From: JANMJD01 sp963828405
Lineage (GTDB): Bacteria; Actinomycetota; Acidimicrobiia; Acidimicrobiales; Ilumatobacteraceae
Length of the DNA stretch: 64,000 nucleotides
Assembly: GCA_963828405.1 (NCBI GenBank)
Contig: CAWHEG010000012.1
Location: 1-64,000 of the forward strand
Direction: 5' to 3'
A model generated the notes under the pieces. It made no database searches. It saw only the letters and a list, made by a program, of their open reading frames with translations, and was not told where the DNA came from. The first letter of the stretch is position 1. Every line of letters begins with the position of its first letter. The translations under genes were made by a program, and so were the position numbers. Below are positions 16,981 through 25,816 of the stretch, one piece after another.

Positions 16981-19491
16981 GTGAGCGAATTCCCGTCCAC
17001 CGCCCGCGTCGTGGTGATCGGAGCCGGCATCGTCGGCAACTCCCTCGTCGGCCACCTCGCCGAGCTCGGCTGGCGTGACATCGTCCAGATCGACAAGGGA
17101 CCACTGCCCAACCCGGGCGGCTCGACGGGGCACGCCTCGAACTTCATCTTCCCCGTCGACCACAACCGGGAGATGGCCGCCCTGACACTCGATTCGCAGC
17201 GCCAGTACGAGGCGATGGGCGTGAACGTCTTCTCCGGCGGCATCGAAGTGGCGCGCACGACCGAGCGCATGGAGGAGCTGCGGCGCCGGATGACCTCGGC
17301 CAAGGCCTGGGGCGTGGAGGCCCACCTGGTGACGCCGGCCGAGGTCAAGGAGCTCGTGCCGTTCATCAACGAGACGATCCTCTTCGGCGGTTGCTACTTC
17401 CCGACCACCTCGTGTGTCGACTCGCTGCGGGCCGGCACGCTGTTCCGCGAGCGTGCCCAGGAACTCGGGGCGCTGCAGACCTTCGCCAACGTCGAGGTGA
17501 TGTCGATGGAGGTGACCAACGGCCGGATCCGCGCCGTGGTCACCGATCACGGGCGCATCGAGGCCGAGTACGTGGTCATCGCCACGGGAGTGTGGGCCCC
17601 CCGACTGGCCGCCATGGCCGGCGCGACGATCCCGCTCACCCCCGCCGTGCACCAGATGATCGACGTCGGGCCGATCCCGATCCTCGAGGCGTCGGGCAAG
17701 GAGATCGGGTTCCCGATCGTGCGCGACATGGACACGTTCTGCTACGAGCGCCAGACGGGTGGCTCGATGGAGGTCGGCTCGTACGCCCACCGCCCGATCT
17801 TCATGAAGGCCGACGAGATCCCCTCGATCAAGGAGTCGCGCCTCTCCCCGACCGAGCTCCCGCTGACCATGGACGACTTCGACCCGCAGCTCGAACAGGC
17901 GCTCGAGCTGATGCCCGACATCCTCTCGACCGCCGAGATGAAGTACGGCATCAACGGCCTGCTCTCGCTCACCCCCGACGGCTTCCCGCTGATCGGCGAG
18001 ACCGTCGAGGTCCGCAACCTGTGGTCGTGCGCGGCGATCTGGATCAAGGAGGGTCCCGGCGCCGCCCGGATGTGCGCCGAGTGGATGACCCACGGCGCCT
18101 CCGAGGTCGATCCGCACCATTCCGACATCGCCCGGTTCTACGACTACGCCCGCAGCGACCACCACGTCCGGGCCCGCTGTGCCGAGCACTTCAACAAGAC
18201 CTACGGCATCGTCCACCCCCGCGAGCAGTGGGCCTCGGAGCGCAACATCCGCACGGCCCCCTACAAGCACCGCACCGACGCCCTCGGCGCCGTCTACTTC
18301 CAGGCGGGCGGTTGGGAGCGCCCCCACTGGTACGAGTCGAACGCAGCGCTGGTCGACAAATACGGCGTCGAGACCCGCCCGCACGAGTGGGATGCCCGCT
18401 GGTGGTCGCCGATCATCAACGCCGAGCATCTCGAGATGCGCAGCAACGTGGCGATGGTCGACCTCGCCCCGTTCGTGGTGTTCGACATCTCCGGCCCCGG
18501 CACGGTCGCCTACCTCCAGCAGCTCGCCGTCAACAACGTCGACGTCGCCGTCGGGCGCAGCGTCTACACCCCCCTCCTCGACGTCAACGGCGGCTTCCGC
18601 TCCGACCTGACGATGATGCGCCTCGGCGACGACCACTACCGGGTGATCACCGGAGCCTTCGACGGCCCCCGTGACCAGTACTGGTTCCAACACCACCTTC
18701 CCGCCGACGGCTCCGTCAACTTCGTCGATCTGACCTCGGCGTACGTGACGATCGGGCTCTGGGGACCGAACGCGGAGAAGGTCGCCACCAAGCTGACGGG
18801 GGCGGACATGTCGCAGGCGACGTTCCCCTACGGCTCGCACCGCGAGGAGCTGTTCGGCTCGCTGAAGGTGCGGATGTTCCGCATCTCCTACGTCGGCGAG
18901 AACGGCTGGGAGATCTACGCCCCGATGGAGGCCGCCACGGCCGTCTGGGATGCGGTCGCCGCCGCCGGCGCCGAGTTCGGCATCGTGCCCGTCGGTGGCG
19001 GCGTCTACGGCACGACCGGGCGGATCGAGAAGGGCTACCGCCTGTTCGGCTCGGAGCTCGACGGCGAGTACTCGCCGGTCGAAGCCGGCCTGGCCCGTCC
19101 GAAGGTCAAGTCGGCGGACTTCATCGGCAAGGCCGGGTACCTCGCTGCGCGGGAGTCGGGCGGCGCCACCACCCTGTGCACGCTCAAGGTGCTCGACCAC
19201 ACCTCGCCGCGCGACGGGATCAAGCGGTTCATGTGCGGCGGCGAACCGATCGTCACCCCATCCGGCGAGCGCATCGTCGACGCCCGGGACCGGGTCTCGA
19301 TCGTCACCACGGCCGGCGCCGCCCCGTCGCTCGGCTGTTATCTGCTGCTCGCCTACCTGCCGGCGCCGCATGCCGTGGTCGGCAACGCCGACCTGCGGGT
19401 GATGTACATGAACGAGCTGTACCCCGTCGAGGTGATCGTCGCCGGTTCCACCCCCGCCTTCGACCCGACCGACAGCCGACTGAAGTCATGA
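16981..19491 (+). CDS. Dimethylglycine/sarcosine dehydrogenase-like flavoprotein with GcvT domain
   Basis: An 836-residue two-part enzyme. The N-terminal DAO-type FAD domain starts with VVVIGAGIVGNS. It has GGSTGHASN, where His51 matches the position that carries covalent FAD in dimethylglycine dehydrogenase. The C-terminal half is a folate-binding GcvT-like domain (EMRSNVAMVDLAPFVVFDISGP region, then SYVGENGWEIYAP and KGYRLFGSELDGEYSPVEAGL). Such enzymes oxidise N-methyl groups of dimethylglycine or sarcosine, capture formaldehyde as methylene-tetrahydrofolate and hand electrons to ETF, whose genes follow. Sequence around CAAIWIKEGPG is also typical. AAGGAG precedes the GTG at 16981. The exact amine is not known. 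Confidence 0.9.
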   Translation: MSEFPSTARVVVIGAGIVGNSLVGHLAELGWRDIVQIDKGPLPNPGGSTGHASNFIFPVDHNREMAALTLDSQRQYEAMGVNVFSGGIEVARTTERMEELRRRMTSAKAWGVEAHLVTPAEVKELVPFINETILFGGCYFPTTSCVDSLRAGTLFRERAQELGALQTFANVEVMSMEVTNGRIRAVVTDHGRIEAEYVVIATGVWAPRLAAMAGATIPLTPAVHQMIDVGPIPILEASGKEIGFPIVRDMDTFCYERQTGGSMEVGSYAHRPIFMKADEIPSIKESRLSPTELPLTMDDFDPQLEQALELMPDILSTAEMKYGINGLLSLTPDGFPLIGETVEVRNLWSCAAIWIKEGPGAARMCAEWMTHGASEVDPHHSDIARFYDYARSDHHVRARCAEHFNKTYGIVHPREQWASERNIRTAPYKHRTDALGAVYFQAGGWERPHWYESNAALVDKYGVETRPHEWDARWWSPIINAEHLEMRSNVAMVDLAPFVVFDISGPGTVAYLQQLAVNNVDVAVGRSVYTPLLDVNGGFRSDLTMMRLGDDHYRVITGAFDGPRDQYWFQHHLPADGSVNFVDLTSAYVTIGLWGPNAEKVATKLTGADMSQATFPYGSHREELFGSLKVRMFRISYVGENGWEIYAPMEAATAVWDAVAAAGAEFGIVPVGGGVYGTTGRIEKGYRLFGSELDGEYSPVEAGLARPKVKSADFIGKAGYLAARESGGATTLCTLKVLDHTSPRDGIKRFMCGGEPIVTPSGERIVDARDRVSIVTTAGAAPSLGCYLLLAYLPAPHAVVGNADLRVMYMNELYPVEVIVAGSTPAFDPTDSRLKS

Positions 19492-19590
19492 GACCCGACG
19501 TCAGGCGAGTGGCGAAGCGCAGCGGAGCCGACGAGCACGGGAGGCCAGGCGCTCGCGCCGCAGCCTGCCCAGCCAGGATCAAGTCATGAG
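19483..19590 (+). repeat. Intergenic repeat flanked by 10-bp direct repeats
   Basis: AAGTCATGAG occurs at 19483-19492, spanning the flavoprotein stop, and again at 19581-19590, spanning the ETF beta start. The 88 bp between them separates what would otherwise be an ATGA-coupled junction. Inside, 19513-19552 is GGCGAAGCG- and GGAGCCG-rich and closely matches the reverse complement of 38573-38613. This looks like a small dispersed element that inserted with a 10-bp target duplication. Confidence 0.6.
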
Positions 19591-20350
19591 GGTTCTCGCC
19601 TGCGTGAAGCGAGTGCCGGCCCCGGGCGCCCGCATCGTGCTCACCGCCAACCGCACCGACATCGACACGAAGAACCTCGGCTTCACGACGTCGCCCCACG
19701 AGGAGTGTGCCGTCGAGGAGGCCATGCGGCTCGTCGAGCTCCACGGCGGGACCACCACGGTGCTCACGGTCGGCCCGGGCGAGGCCGACGAGCAGCTGCG
19801 CTACGCCCTGTCGGTCGGCGCCGACCACGCGGCGCTCGTCCCCACCGACGGCGGGGACTGGGACGCCCAAGCCACGGCACGGGCCCTGGTCGACGCCATC
19901 GGGTCGCTCGAAACGACCGGCGGTCCCTTCGACGTGATCATCATGGGCAACGAGTCGGCCGATTCCGGCGGGTTCCAGGTCGGCGTGCGCGTCGCCCGGG
20001 CGCTGGGGCGCCCGATGGTCAACGGCATCAAGGGGGCCGAGCTCGACGGCGACGTGCTCGTCGCCCGGCGCGAATCGGGCAACGGCTACGAGGTCTACCG
20101 GCTCGGGCTGCCGGCGATGATCGGCGTACTCGAGGGGATCAACCTGCCCCGCTATCCGACGCTGCCCGCCCGGTTGCGCTCGAAGAAGGCCGACGTCGCC
20201 TCGATCCCGGGAGACCACCGGCCCGGCGGTCTGGTCACCGGGCGATTCGACACGCCGGTCGAACAGGTGAGCGAGACCACGGTGCTCGGTCACGGACCGG
20301 AGGCGGCGGTCGCCGTGGTCGACCTGCTCGAGGAGTGGGGTCTGGTATGA
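19586..20350 (+). CDS. etfB: Electron transfer flavoprotein beta subunit
   Basis: A 254-residue ETF beta subunit (FixA family). It begins MRVLACVKRVPAPGARI and has the AMP-binding-type region NESADSGGFQVGVRVARALGRP and GLPAMIGVLEGINLPRYPTL. With the alpha subunit it accepts electrons from the upstream flavoprotein dehydrogenase and passes them to ETF:quinone oxidoreductase, which is not in the window. The stop overlaps the alpha ATG by 4 bases. Position right after a DMGDH-like gene suggests a dedicated amine-oxidation ETF rather than the fatty-acid one. Confidence 0.93.
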   Translation: MRVLACVKRVPAPGARIVLTANRTDIDTKNLGFTTSPHEECAVEEAMRLVELHGGTTTVLTVGPGEADEQLRYALSVGADHAALVPTDGGDWDAQATARALVDAIGSLETTGGPFDVIIMGNESADSGGFQVGVRVARALGRPMVNGIKGAELDGDVLVARRESGNGYEVYRLGLPAMIGVLEGINLPRYPTLPARLRSKKADVASIPGDHRPGGLVTGRFDTPVEQVSETTVLGHGPEAAVAVVDLLEEWGLV

Positions 20351-21306
20351 GGATCATCGCCCTGATCGAGCACGACCGCGGGCAGCTCGCCGAGGTCGCC
20401 CTGCAGTCGCTCGGGTTCGCACAGCACCTCGGCGCGACCGAGATCGATGCCCTGATCTGCGGCGATGTGGCCGACGACGTCGTCGTCGCCCTCGGCGCCC
20501 ATGGGGCGACGCGTGTCTGGCAGGCCAGCCACGAGGCACTGGCCGACTACGACCCCGAGGCATGGGGCGAGGTCTGCGCCGCGCTCACCGCCCGGATCTC
20601 ACCCGAGGCCGTGGTCGCCGTGGCCAGCGAACGGGGTGGCGAGGTGCTCGCCCACGTCGCCGCGATCCACGACCTCCCCCTCGCCGCCAACGTCACCCGG
20701 GTGGCGCCCGGCGACGGGGCCTGGGCCCTCACCCGCATCCGCTGGGGTGGCAGCCTGCTCGAGGAGGCGACCATCGACGCCCCGATCAAGCTGCTCACCG
20801 CGGCCGCCCACGTCTTTCCGGCCCGACCGGGCGGGGGCGCGGCGACCGTCGAGCAGTTCACGCCCGAGCTGGCCCCCACGACCGGACGGACGCGGATCAC
20901 CGATCGCGTCACCCTCGCCTCGGGCATCACCCTGACCACCGCGGCCGTCGTCGTCTCGGGCGGCCGCGGCGTGGGCTCACCCGAGGGCTTCGGCAAGCTC
21001 GAGGAGCTCGCCGGGCTGGTCAACGGGGCCGTCGGCTGCTCACGTGTCGTCACCAACAACGGCTGGCGCCCCCACGCCGACCAGGTCGGCCAGACCGGCA
21101 AACGGATCGCCCCCGAGCTGTACATCGCCTGCGGCATCTCGGGTGCGATCCAGCACTGGGTGGGCATGATGGCCGCCAAGCGCGTGCTGGCGATCAACTC
21201 CGACGGTGGGGCGCCGATGGTCACCAAGGCCGACTACGCGGTGATCGGCGACCTCCACGCCATCGTCCCGGCGATCAGCGAGGAGATCCGCCGCCGGAGG
21301 GCCTGA
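20347..21306 (+). CDS. etfA: Electron transfer flavoprotein alpha subunit
   Basis: A 319-residue ETF alpha subunit. The C-terminal FAD domain is classic: SGGRGVGSPEGF, VGCSRVVTNNGW, ADQVGQTGKRIAPELYIACG, ISGAIQHWVGM and AINSDGGAPMVTKADYAVIGD. NNGW replaces the usual D-x-GW, a mild variation. The N-terminal domain (MRIIALIEHDRGQLAEVAL) is normal. It is the last gene of the row; a short hairpin follows. Confidence 0.94.
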   Translation: MRIIALIEHDRGQLAEVALQSLGFAQHLGATEIDALICGDVADDVVVALGAHGATRVWQASHEALADYDPEAWGEVCAALTARISPEAVVAVASERGGEVLAHVAAIHDLPLAANVTRVAPGDGAWALTRIRWGGSLLEEATIDAPIKLLTAAAHVFPARPGGGAATVEQFTPELAPTTGRTRITDRVTLASGITLTTAAVVVSGGRGVGSPEGFGKLEELAGLVNGAVGCSRVVTNNGWRPHADQVGQTGKRIAPELYIACGISGAIQHWVGMMAAKRVLAINSDGGAPMVTKADYAVIGDLHAIVPAISEEIRRRRA

Positions 21307-21313
21307 TCGGCGC

Positions 21314-21336
21314 CCGCCCGGAATCCGTTCGGGCGG
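21314..21336 (+). terminator. Hairpin after etfA
   Basis: CCGCCCG (21314-21320) pairs with CGGGCGG (21330-21336) around a 9-base loop, starting 8 bases after the etfA stop. There is no T tract, so intrinsic termination is uncertain. It also lies just beyond the 3' end of the facing small lipoprotein gene. Confidence 0.4.
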
Positions 21337-21340
21337 ACCG

Positions 21341-21505
21341 TCAGTACGCGGCAGTGGTCGTCGGCTCGGTGACCCCGGGCGACCCCGGCTCCTCCGACGA
21401 ACTGCCGCAGGCGGTGGTCACGACGATCCCGCAGCACAGCATGCACAGGATCCGGCGTCGTCGAGACGCCGTCCGCGTCGCCGGTCTCGTTTCGCTGACC
21501 TTCAT
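21341..21505 (-). CDS. Small lipoprotein-like protein
   Basis: A 54-residue open frame with a basic N-terminus (ATRTASRRRR), a short hydrophobic core (ILCMLCCGIVV) and a lipobox-like TTAC with Cys33. After it comes the S/G/P/T-rich sequence GSSSEEPGSPGVTEPTTTAAY that is usual after the cysteine of actinobacterial lipoproteins. The ATG at 21505 is the only good start. It faces etfA and lies downstream of the histidine phosphatase gene on the same strand. No homolog is recognised; the coding call rests on the signal-peptide architecture. Confidence 0.5.
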   Translation of the reverse strand: MKVSETRPATRTASRRRRILCMLCCGIVVTTACGSSSEEPGSPGVTEPTTTAAY

Positions 21506-21552
21506 CGTCGTCGAGGGTAGACGATCGGCGGGCCGCGGCGGCCACGCTTCGT

Positions 21553-22128
21553 TCACACGCCCCGCAGGTGGGCCGTCTCGTTGAACGAGCGCAGCACCGG
21601 CCCATGCGGCCCGGCGGAGATGCGCGTGATCGAGGCGTGATCGAGGTGGCACCGCCAACCCGATGTCGGTTGGAGGCCGAGGACCCAGGCGAGCGCCGCC
21701 TTGATCGGCCCGACGTGGCTGACCACGACGATCGTTCGATCTGCCGAGGCGCCGAGCACCTCGGTGCAGGCCTCGAGCACCCGTCCGGCCAGATCGGCGT
21801 GGGATTCGCCGCCGGCCGGAACGAAGTCGGCGTCGTGGCGCCAACGTGACCAGGTCTCGGACGGCACCGCGGCGATCGGGGTGCCTTCGAGACCGCCGTA
21901 GTCGAGCTCGATCCAGCGGTCGTCGATCTCGACGGGCGGGCCGATCGCCGTCGCGGTCTGGCGGGCGCGCAGCAGCGGGCTGGCGATCACCCGGTCGGCA
22001 CCGACCAGCTCCCTGGCCACCGCCGCCGCCTGCCGTTCACCGAGCTCGTCGAGGGGATGATCGGCGCGCCCCTGGAGCAGGGCCGCGGCGTTGGCCGCCG
22101 TTCGACCGTGGCGCACGATGATCAGCAT
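21553..22128 (-). CDS. Histidine phosphatase (phosphoglycerate mutase-like)
   Basis: A 191-residue protein of the histidine phosphatase superfamily. The catalytic motif is LIIVRHGRTAAN at the N-terminus, with His7. The acid residue is in WIELDYGGLEG, and the second histidine is in VVSHVGPIKAALAW. These enzymes remove phosphate from sugar phosphates, nucleotides or cofactor precursors; in actinobacteria relatives include alpha-ribazole phosphatase and maltose-phosphate-type enzymes. The substrate cannot be assigned here. Proximity to a B12-dependent locus makes a CobC-like role thinkable but unproven. Confidence 0.88.
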   Translation of the reverse strand: MLIIVRHGRTAANAAALLQGRADHPLDELGERQAAAVARELVGADRVIASPLLRARQTATAIGPPVEIDDRWIELDYGGLEGTPIAAVPSETWSRWRHDADFVPAGGESHADLAGRVLEACTEVLGASADRTIVVVSHVGPIKAALAWVLGLQPTSGWRCHLDHASITRISAGPHGPVLRSFNETAHLRGV

Positions 22129-22141
22129 TCGCGCCAGTAGA

Positions 22142-22621
22142 TCACACCTCGGGCGGCAGCTGCCCGGTCCGCAGGAAGTGCCGTCGGCGATCCGGCGGGG
22201 CGAGGTCGAAGCGCTTCCACCACCACACCAGCACGGCGATCCCGACGATCTCGAGGACCACGCTCAGACGGCCCCGCTCGATCGACGGCAGCGGCGCGTC
22301 GGCGAAGTGCCGCGCGGCCACCGGCCACCAGAACACCCTGGTGTTGTTGAAGGCCGCGTCGAAGACGAGGTGCATGAGCGTGCCGAACGGGATCGCCAGC
22401 AATCTCCGGCGGATCGGGCGGCGGCCGTAGGTGACGAGCATCACGGCCACGAGCAGCCCGATGCTGGTCACCACCGAGTGCATCGCGCGGGTACCACCGG
22501 CGATCCCGTCGACGACGTCGGGGAGCAGCGCTCCGACAGCGAGCAGGCGGTAGTCGAACGACCGATCGTGCAGCACCACCCAGACGGCGAGCCAGGCGGT
22601 GGCCACGAACCAGATCAGCAT
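22142..22621 (-). CDS. Small polytopic membrane protein, possible YdjM-like hydrolase
   Basis: A 159-residue membrane protein with about four hydrophobic segments (MLIWFVATAWLAVWVVL, VVTSIGLLVAVMLV, LLAIPFGTLMHLVFDAAF, LSVVLEIVGIAVLVWWW). The LLPDVVDG and MHLVFDAAF elements, with Asp and His near membrane edges, recall the membrane-bound metal-dependent hydrolase (YdjM) superfamily. That link is tentative. It sits head-to-tail with the histidine phosphatase gene, 13 bases apart, and downstream of the zinc-ribbon gene on the same strand. Confidence 0.6.
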   Translation of the reverse strand: MLIWFVATAWLAVWVVLHDRSFDYRLLAVGALLPDVVDGIAGGTRAMHSVVTSIGLLVAVMLVTYGRRPIRRRLLAIPFGTLMHLVFDAAFNNTRVFWWPVAARHFADAPLPSIERGRLSVVLEIVGIAVLVWWWKRFDLAPPDRRRHFLRTGQLPPEV

Positions 22622-22657
22622 CGTCGGATCATCGTGACCGGGGGCCTCGGCCGGGCG

Positions 22658-23368
22658 TCAGCGGACGAGGAGTCGACCACACTGCTCGCACTCGAGCGGC
22701 TCGCCGTCGCCGGCGGCCTTGATCGCCTCCATCGCCTTGCTCGACTGGTCGAGGTGGCAGGCGCCGCAGCGGGTGCCGTGCAACCGGGAGATGGCCACGC
22801 CGCCGAACGACTTGCGCAGTCCCTGGTATCGCTCCACGACCTCCGGGCCGGCGGCGGCGGCGATGGCCGCGCGGCGCACCCCGAGCGCGGCGACCTCGGC
22901 GTCGATGGCGCCGGTCGCTTCGGCCAGCGCGGCACGAGCCGCTTCCTGGACGGCCACGGCAGCGACATGGGCATCGACGGCCCGCTCGCGCGCCGACTCG
23001 GCCGCCTCGAGCGCATCCATGCACTCGAGCTCCTCGTCGTCTGCGGTCGACCGCTGCCCGTCGAGCAGGGCGATCTCGTGCATCAACGCTTCTGCCTCGC
23101 GGGGGGCGAACACCGTCTTCAGCTGCGCTTCGAGCCGCCGCTTCTTGGTGTCCCGCGTGGCGTTCTCGTGCTCCAGCGCCTCGATCCGAGTCGTCGCCGC
23201 TGCGCCGGCCCGCTCAGCGGCGGCGATCGCCGCCAGCTGCACCTTCACCGCGGCATCGGCCTCGGCGAGGGCGGCGCGCTCGGGTAGACGGGTCCGGCGG
23301 TGGCCGAACTGGTCGATCGCTGAATCGAGGTCCTGCAGACCGAGCAGGTGGTCGGCGGCTGTGGTCAT
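22658..23368 (-). CDS. Zinc-ribbon coiled-coil protein (zf-RING_7 / C4-type)
   Basis: A 236-residue protein with a long antiparallel coiled coil (residues about 10-180, rich in Ala, Glu and Arg heptads). It ends in a C-terminal C4 zinc ribbon: GTRCGACHLDQS and ECEQCGRLLVR. This is the widespread bacterial family related to CT398/CdsZ, often annotated as nucleic-acid binding. Conserved actinobacterial copies lie near rnhA-type or phosphatase genes. Its ATG overlaps the distal reading frame of the PBP gene on the same strand, so the two are probably cotranscribed. The molecular role is not settled. Confidence 0.88.
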   Translation of the reverse strand: MTTAADHLLGLQDLDSAIDQFGHRRTRLPERAALAEADAAVKVQLAAIAAAERAGAAATTRIEALEHENATRDTKKRRLEAQLKTVFAPREAEALMHEIALLDGQRSTADDEELECMDALEAAESARERAVDAHVAAVAVQEAARAALAEATGAIDAEVAALGVRRAAIAAAAGPEVVERYQGLRKSFGGVAISRLHGTRCGACHLDQSSKAMEAIKAAGDGEPLECEQCGRLLVR

Positions 23369-23386
23369 CGTGGGTGTCCGGTCATG

Positions 23387-25644
23387 TCATCCATCGGGGG
23401 GCGGGGGGATCGGCGCAGCGGTCGTGGGCGGGGGGGCCGGGCCGGTCTGGCAGTTGAACACCAACACACCTCCGAGCGCAACCGAGGGCAGCGGGGCGAG
23501 GGGATCGAGGTTCTCGGGGGGATCGTCGTGCCCGCGTCGACCGACCGGTACGAGGGCGCCGTGGGCGCGGGCGGGGCGTCCGGATCGACGACCGGCGGCT
23601 CGGCCCCCTCGGGAACCGTCGGCGGGGCGACCGACCGGCCCAGGCACTCGTTGCCGGGGAGGTACAGCCGGGCCGCCCGGCGATTCGGCGGCGGGGGCGC
23701 CGGCCAGTCCTCGATCGGCGCGCCGTAGTGCGCCGGTTCCATGAACGCCTTCCAGATGCGCGCCGGGAACGTGCCACCCTGCACCTTGGGGACACCGGCC
23801 GCCCCGAACTCGGGCACCACGGCCGAGGTCATCTCGGTGTAGCCCTTGGGATCACCGACCCACACCGCGGCCGTGATCTGGGGCGTGAAGCCGACGAACC
23901 AGGCGTTGGTGTTGTTGTCCTGGGTGCCGGTCTTGCCCGCCGCCGGTCGGTCGCCGCCCTGCAGCGGGCCGACCCGGCGGGCCGTTCCCCGGGTGAGGAC
24001 GCCCTTGAGGATCGCCGCCGTCTGATCGGCGGCGCCGGGATCGAGCACCTGGACACCGTCGTCGCGGTGCTCGAAGACGAGGCCGCGGGGGCCGAGGATC
24101 CGCTCGACGAGGTAGGGCTCGTGGTGCAGGCCCCGATTGGCGATCGTCTGGGCTCCCGAGGCCATGTCCATCGCGCTCATCTCGTTGGCGCCCGTGGCGA
24201 AGCTGGCGAACGGCTCGATCTTGCGGCCGTCGAGTTGCGCGTCACCGGTCAGGTACGGGCTCCTGGCCATCCGGTAGACGGCGTCGACCACCCGGTGGAG
24301 CCCGACGATCTGCGACAGCCGGGCGAAGGCGCAGTTGATCGACGACCAGGTCATCTCCTGCAGCGTGGCCGGGGCCTTGCTCACCCCGCTGGTGATGTCG
24401 AACGGACGCTTCGGGTCGTTGGGGTCGGGCAGCCGGCAGGGCAGCGATCCGTCGAGGACGTCGGTCGGCAGGGCCCCCGCCTGGATGGCGGCGGCGAGGA
24501 TGAACAGCTTGATGCTCGAGCCGGTCTGGCGGGGCCGCAGTGCCAGGTTGACCTCGTTCTTCCCACGCACGAACTCCGGTCCGCCGACCATCGCCCGGAC
24601 CGCTCCGGTCTTGGAATCGAGGGCGACCACCGAGGCCTCGATCCCCGCGGCGTTCGCCGGGAGCTGGGCGACCTTGGCGTCGTAGGCGAACTGCTGCATG
24701 TACGGATCCTGCGTGGTGTACACCTTGAGCCCGCCGCGGAACAGGGCGTTGAACCGTTCCTGCTCGGTGTCGCCGAGGATGGTCGAACGATTGAGCAGGT
24801 AGTCCTTCACCGCCTCGGTGAAATGGGTCCGCGACGTCGGGCGCTCCGGGGTGGTCTGCACGGTCTCGGGGAGCAGGAACTCATTGGCCTGCCGCCGGGC
24901 CTCGTCCTCGGTGACGAGGCCGATCTCGGCCAGCCGACCCATCACCTGGCGGAACCTGGCCCGGCTCGACTCGGGATGGCCGATGGGTTCGTAGTCCGAG
25001 GGCGCCCGTACGAGGCCGGAGAGGAACGCCCCCTCGATCAGGGTGAGATCCTTGACCTGCTTGCCGAAGTAGATCTCGGCCGCGGCGGCGATCCCATAGG
25101 CGTTGTTCCCCAGGTAGATCGTGTTGAGGTAGCGCTCGAGCACCTTCGCCTTGGGCAGCTGCTTCTCGAGGATCGTGGCATAGCGGGCCTGGAGCAGCTT
25201 GTAACGGGCGTCGCGTTCGAGACCGGAGAGGAACTCGAGCTTGACGACCTGCATCGTGATCGTCGAGGCGCCCTGCTGGCTCGATCCCTGCTGGACGTTG
25301 GCGAGGATCGCCCGCACGAGGCTGCGGATGTTGACGCCCTTGTGGCGGTAGAACTCCTCGTCCTCCACGGCGAGGAAGGCGGCGATGACCTCCTCGGGGA
25401 TCTGGTCGATCGTCGTCGGCTGGCTGTTCTCGAGCTGGAAGTAGGCGATCTCGCGGCCGCTCGAGTCGTACACGTAGCTGCGCTGGGCGAGGTCTTCGAA
25501 GCCCGGCAGCACGACGGGGTCCTGCGCGTGGGCGTGGAGGATGTCGACCACCCTCGGGATCACCCCGGCCGTCACCGCCGCCAGCCCGAGCCCGGCAGTC
25601 ACGACGACGAACGTCACTCGGAAGATCCAGGTCAGCCGACGCAC
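23387..25644 (-). CDS. Class A penicillin-binding protein (transglycosylase/transpeptidase), 3' frameshift
   Basis: Bifunctional peptidoglycan synthase. One N-terminal membrane anchor (IFRVTFVVVTAGLGLAAVTAGVI without a cleavage site) leads to a GT51 domain with EDEEFYRHKGVN and QGASTITMQVVKL. The transpeptidase has the Ser-X-X-Lys motif in TGSSIKLF, SIN (SxN) and AGKTGTQDNN (KTG). The tail is Pro-rich. A G6 run near 23516-23521 shifts the frame; the alternative tail, reading LGGVLVFNCQTGPAPPP and ending at 23387, looks more natural than the Arg/Pro-rich one ending at 23365. The GTG at 25644 (MRRLTWIF) is the likely start, since upstream in-frame sequence is not protein-like. Confidence 0.88.
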
Positions 25645-25816
25645 AGTGCCAACGAGGCTAACCGCCTCCGCTCCCGGAAGCGGGGCATGTGGCGGCTTGC
25701 GGCGCGTCCTGCGCCGTCGGTTTCGATACGGTGCGGTGCGTGACGACGACGGAGGCGGTCCGCGAGGAACCGCACCCCCCGGGAGACGGCCGTGGCGTGA
25801 ACGGGAGCGGCATGCC

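Noticed and set aside
21553..22128. CobC (alpha-ribazole phosphatase) assignment
   Set aside because: The protein has only the general histidine-phosphatase motifs, and no other cobalamin synthesis gene is nearby, so the specific name is not justified.
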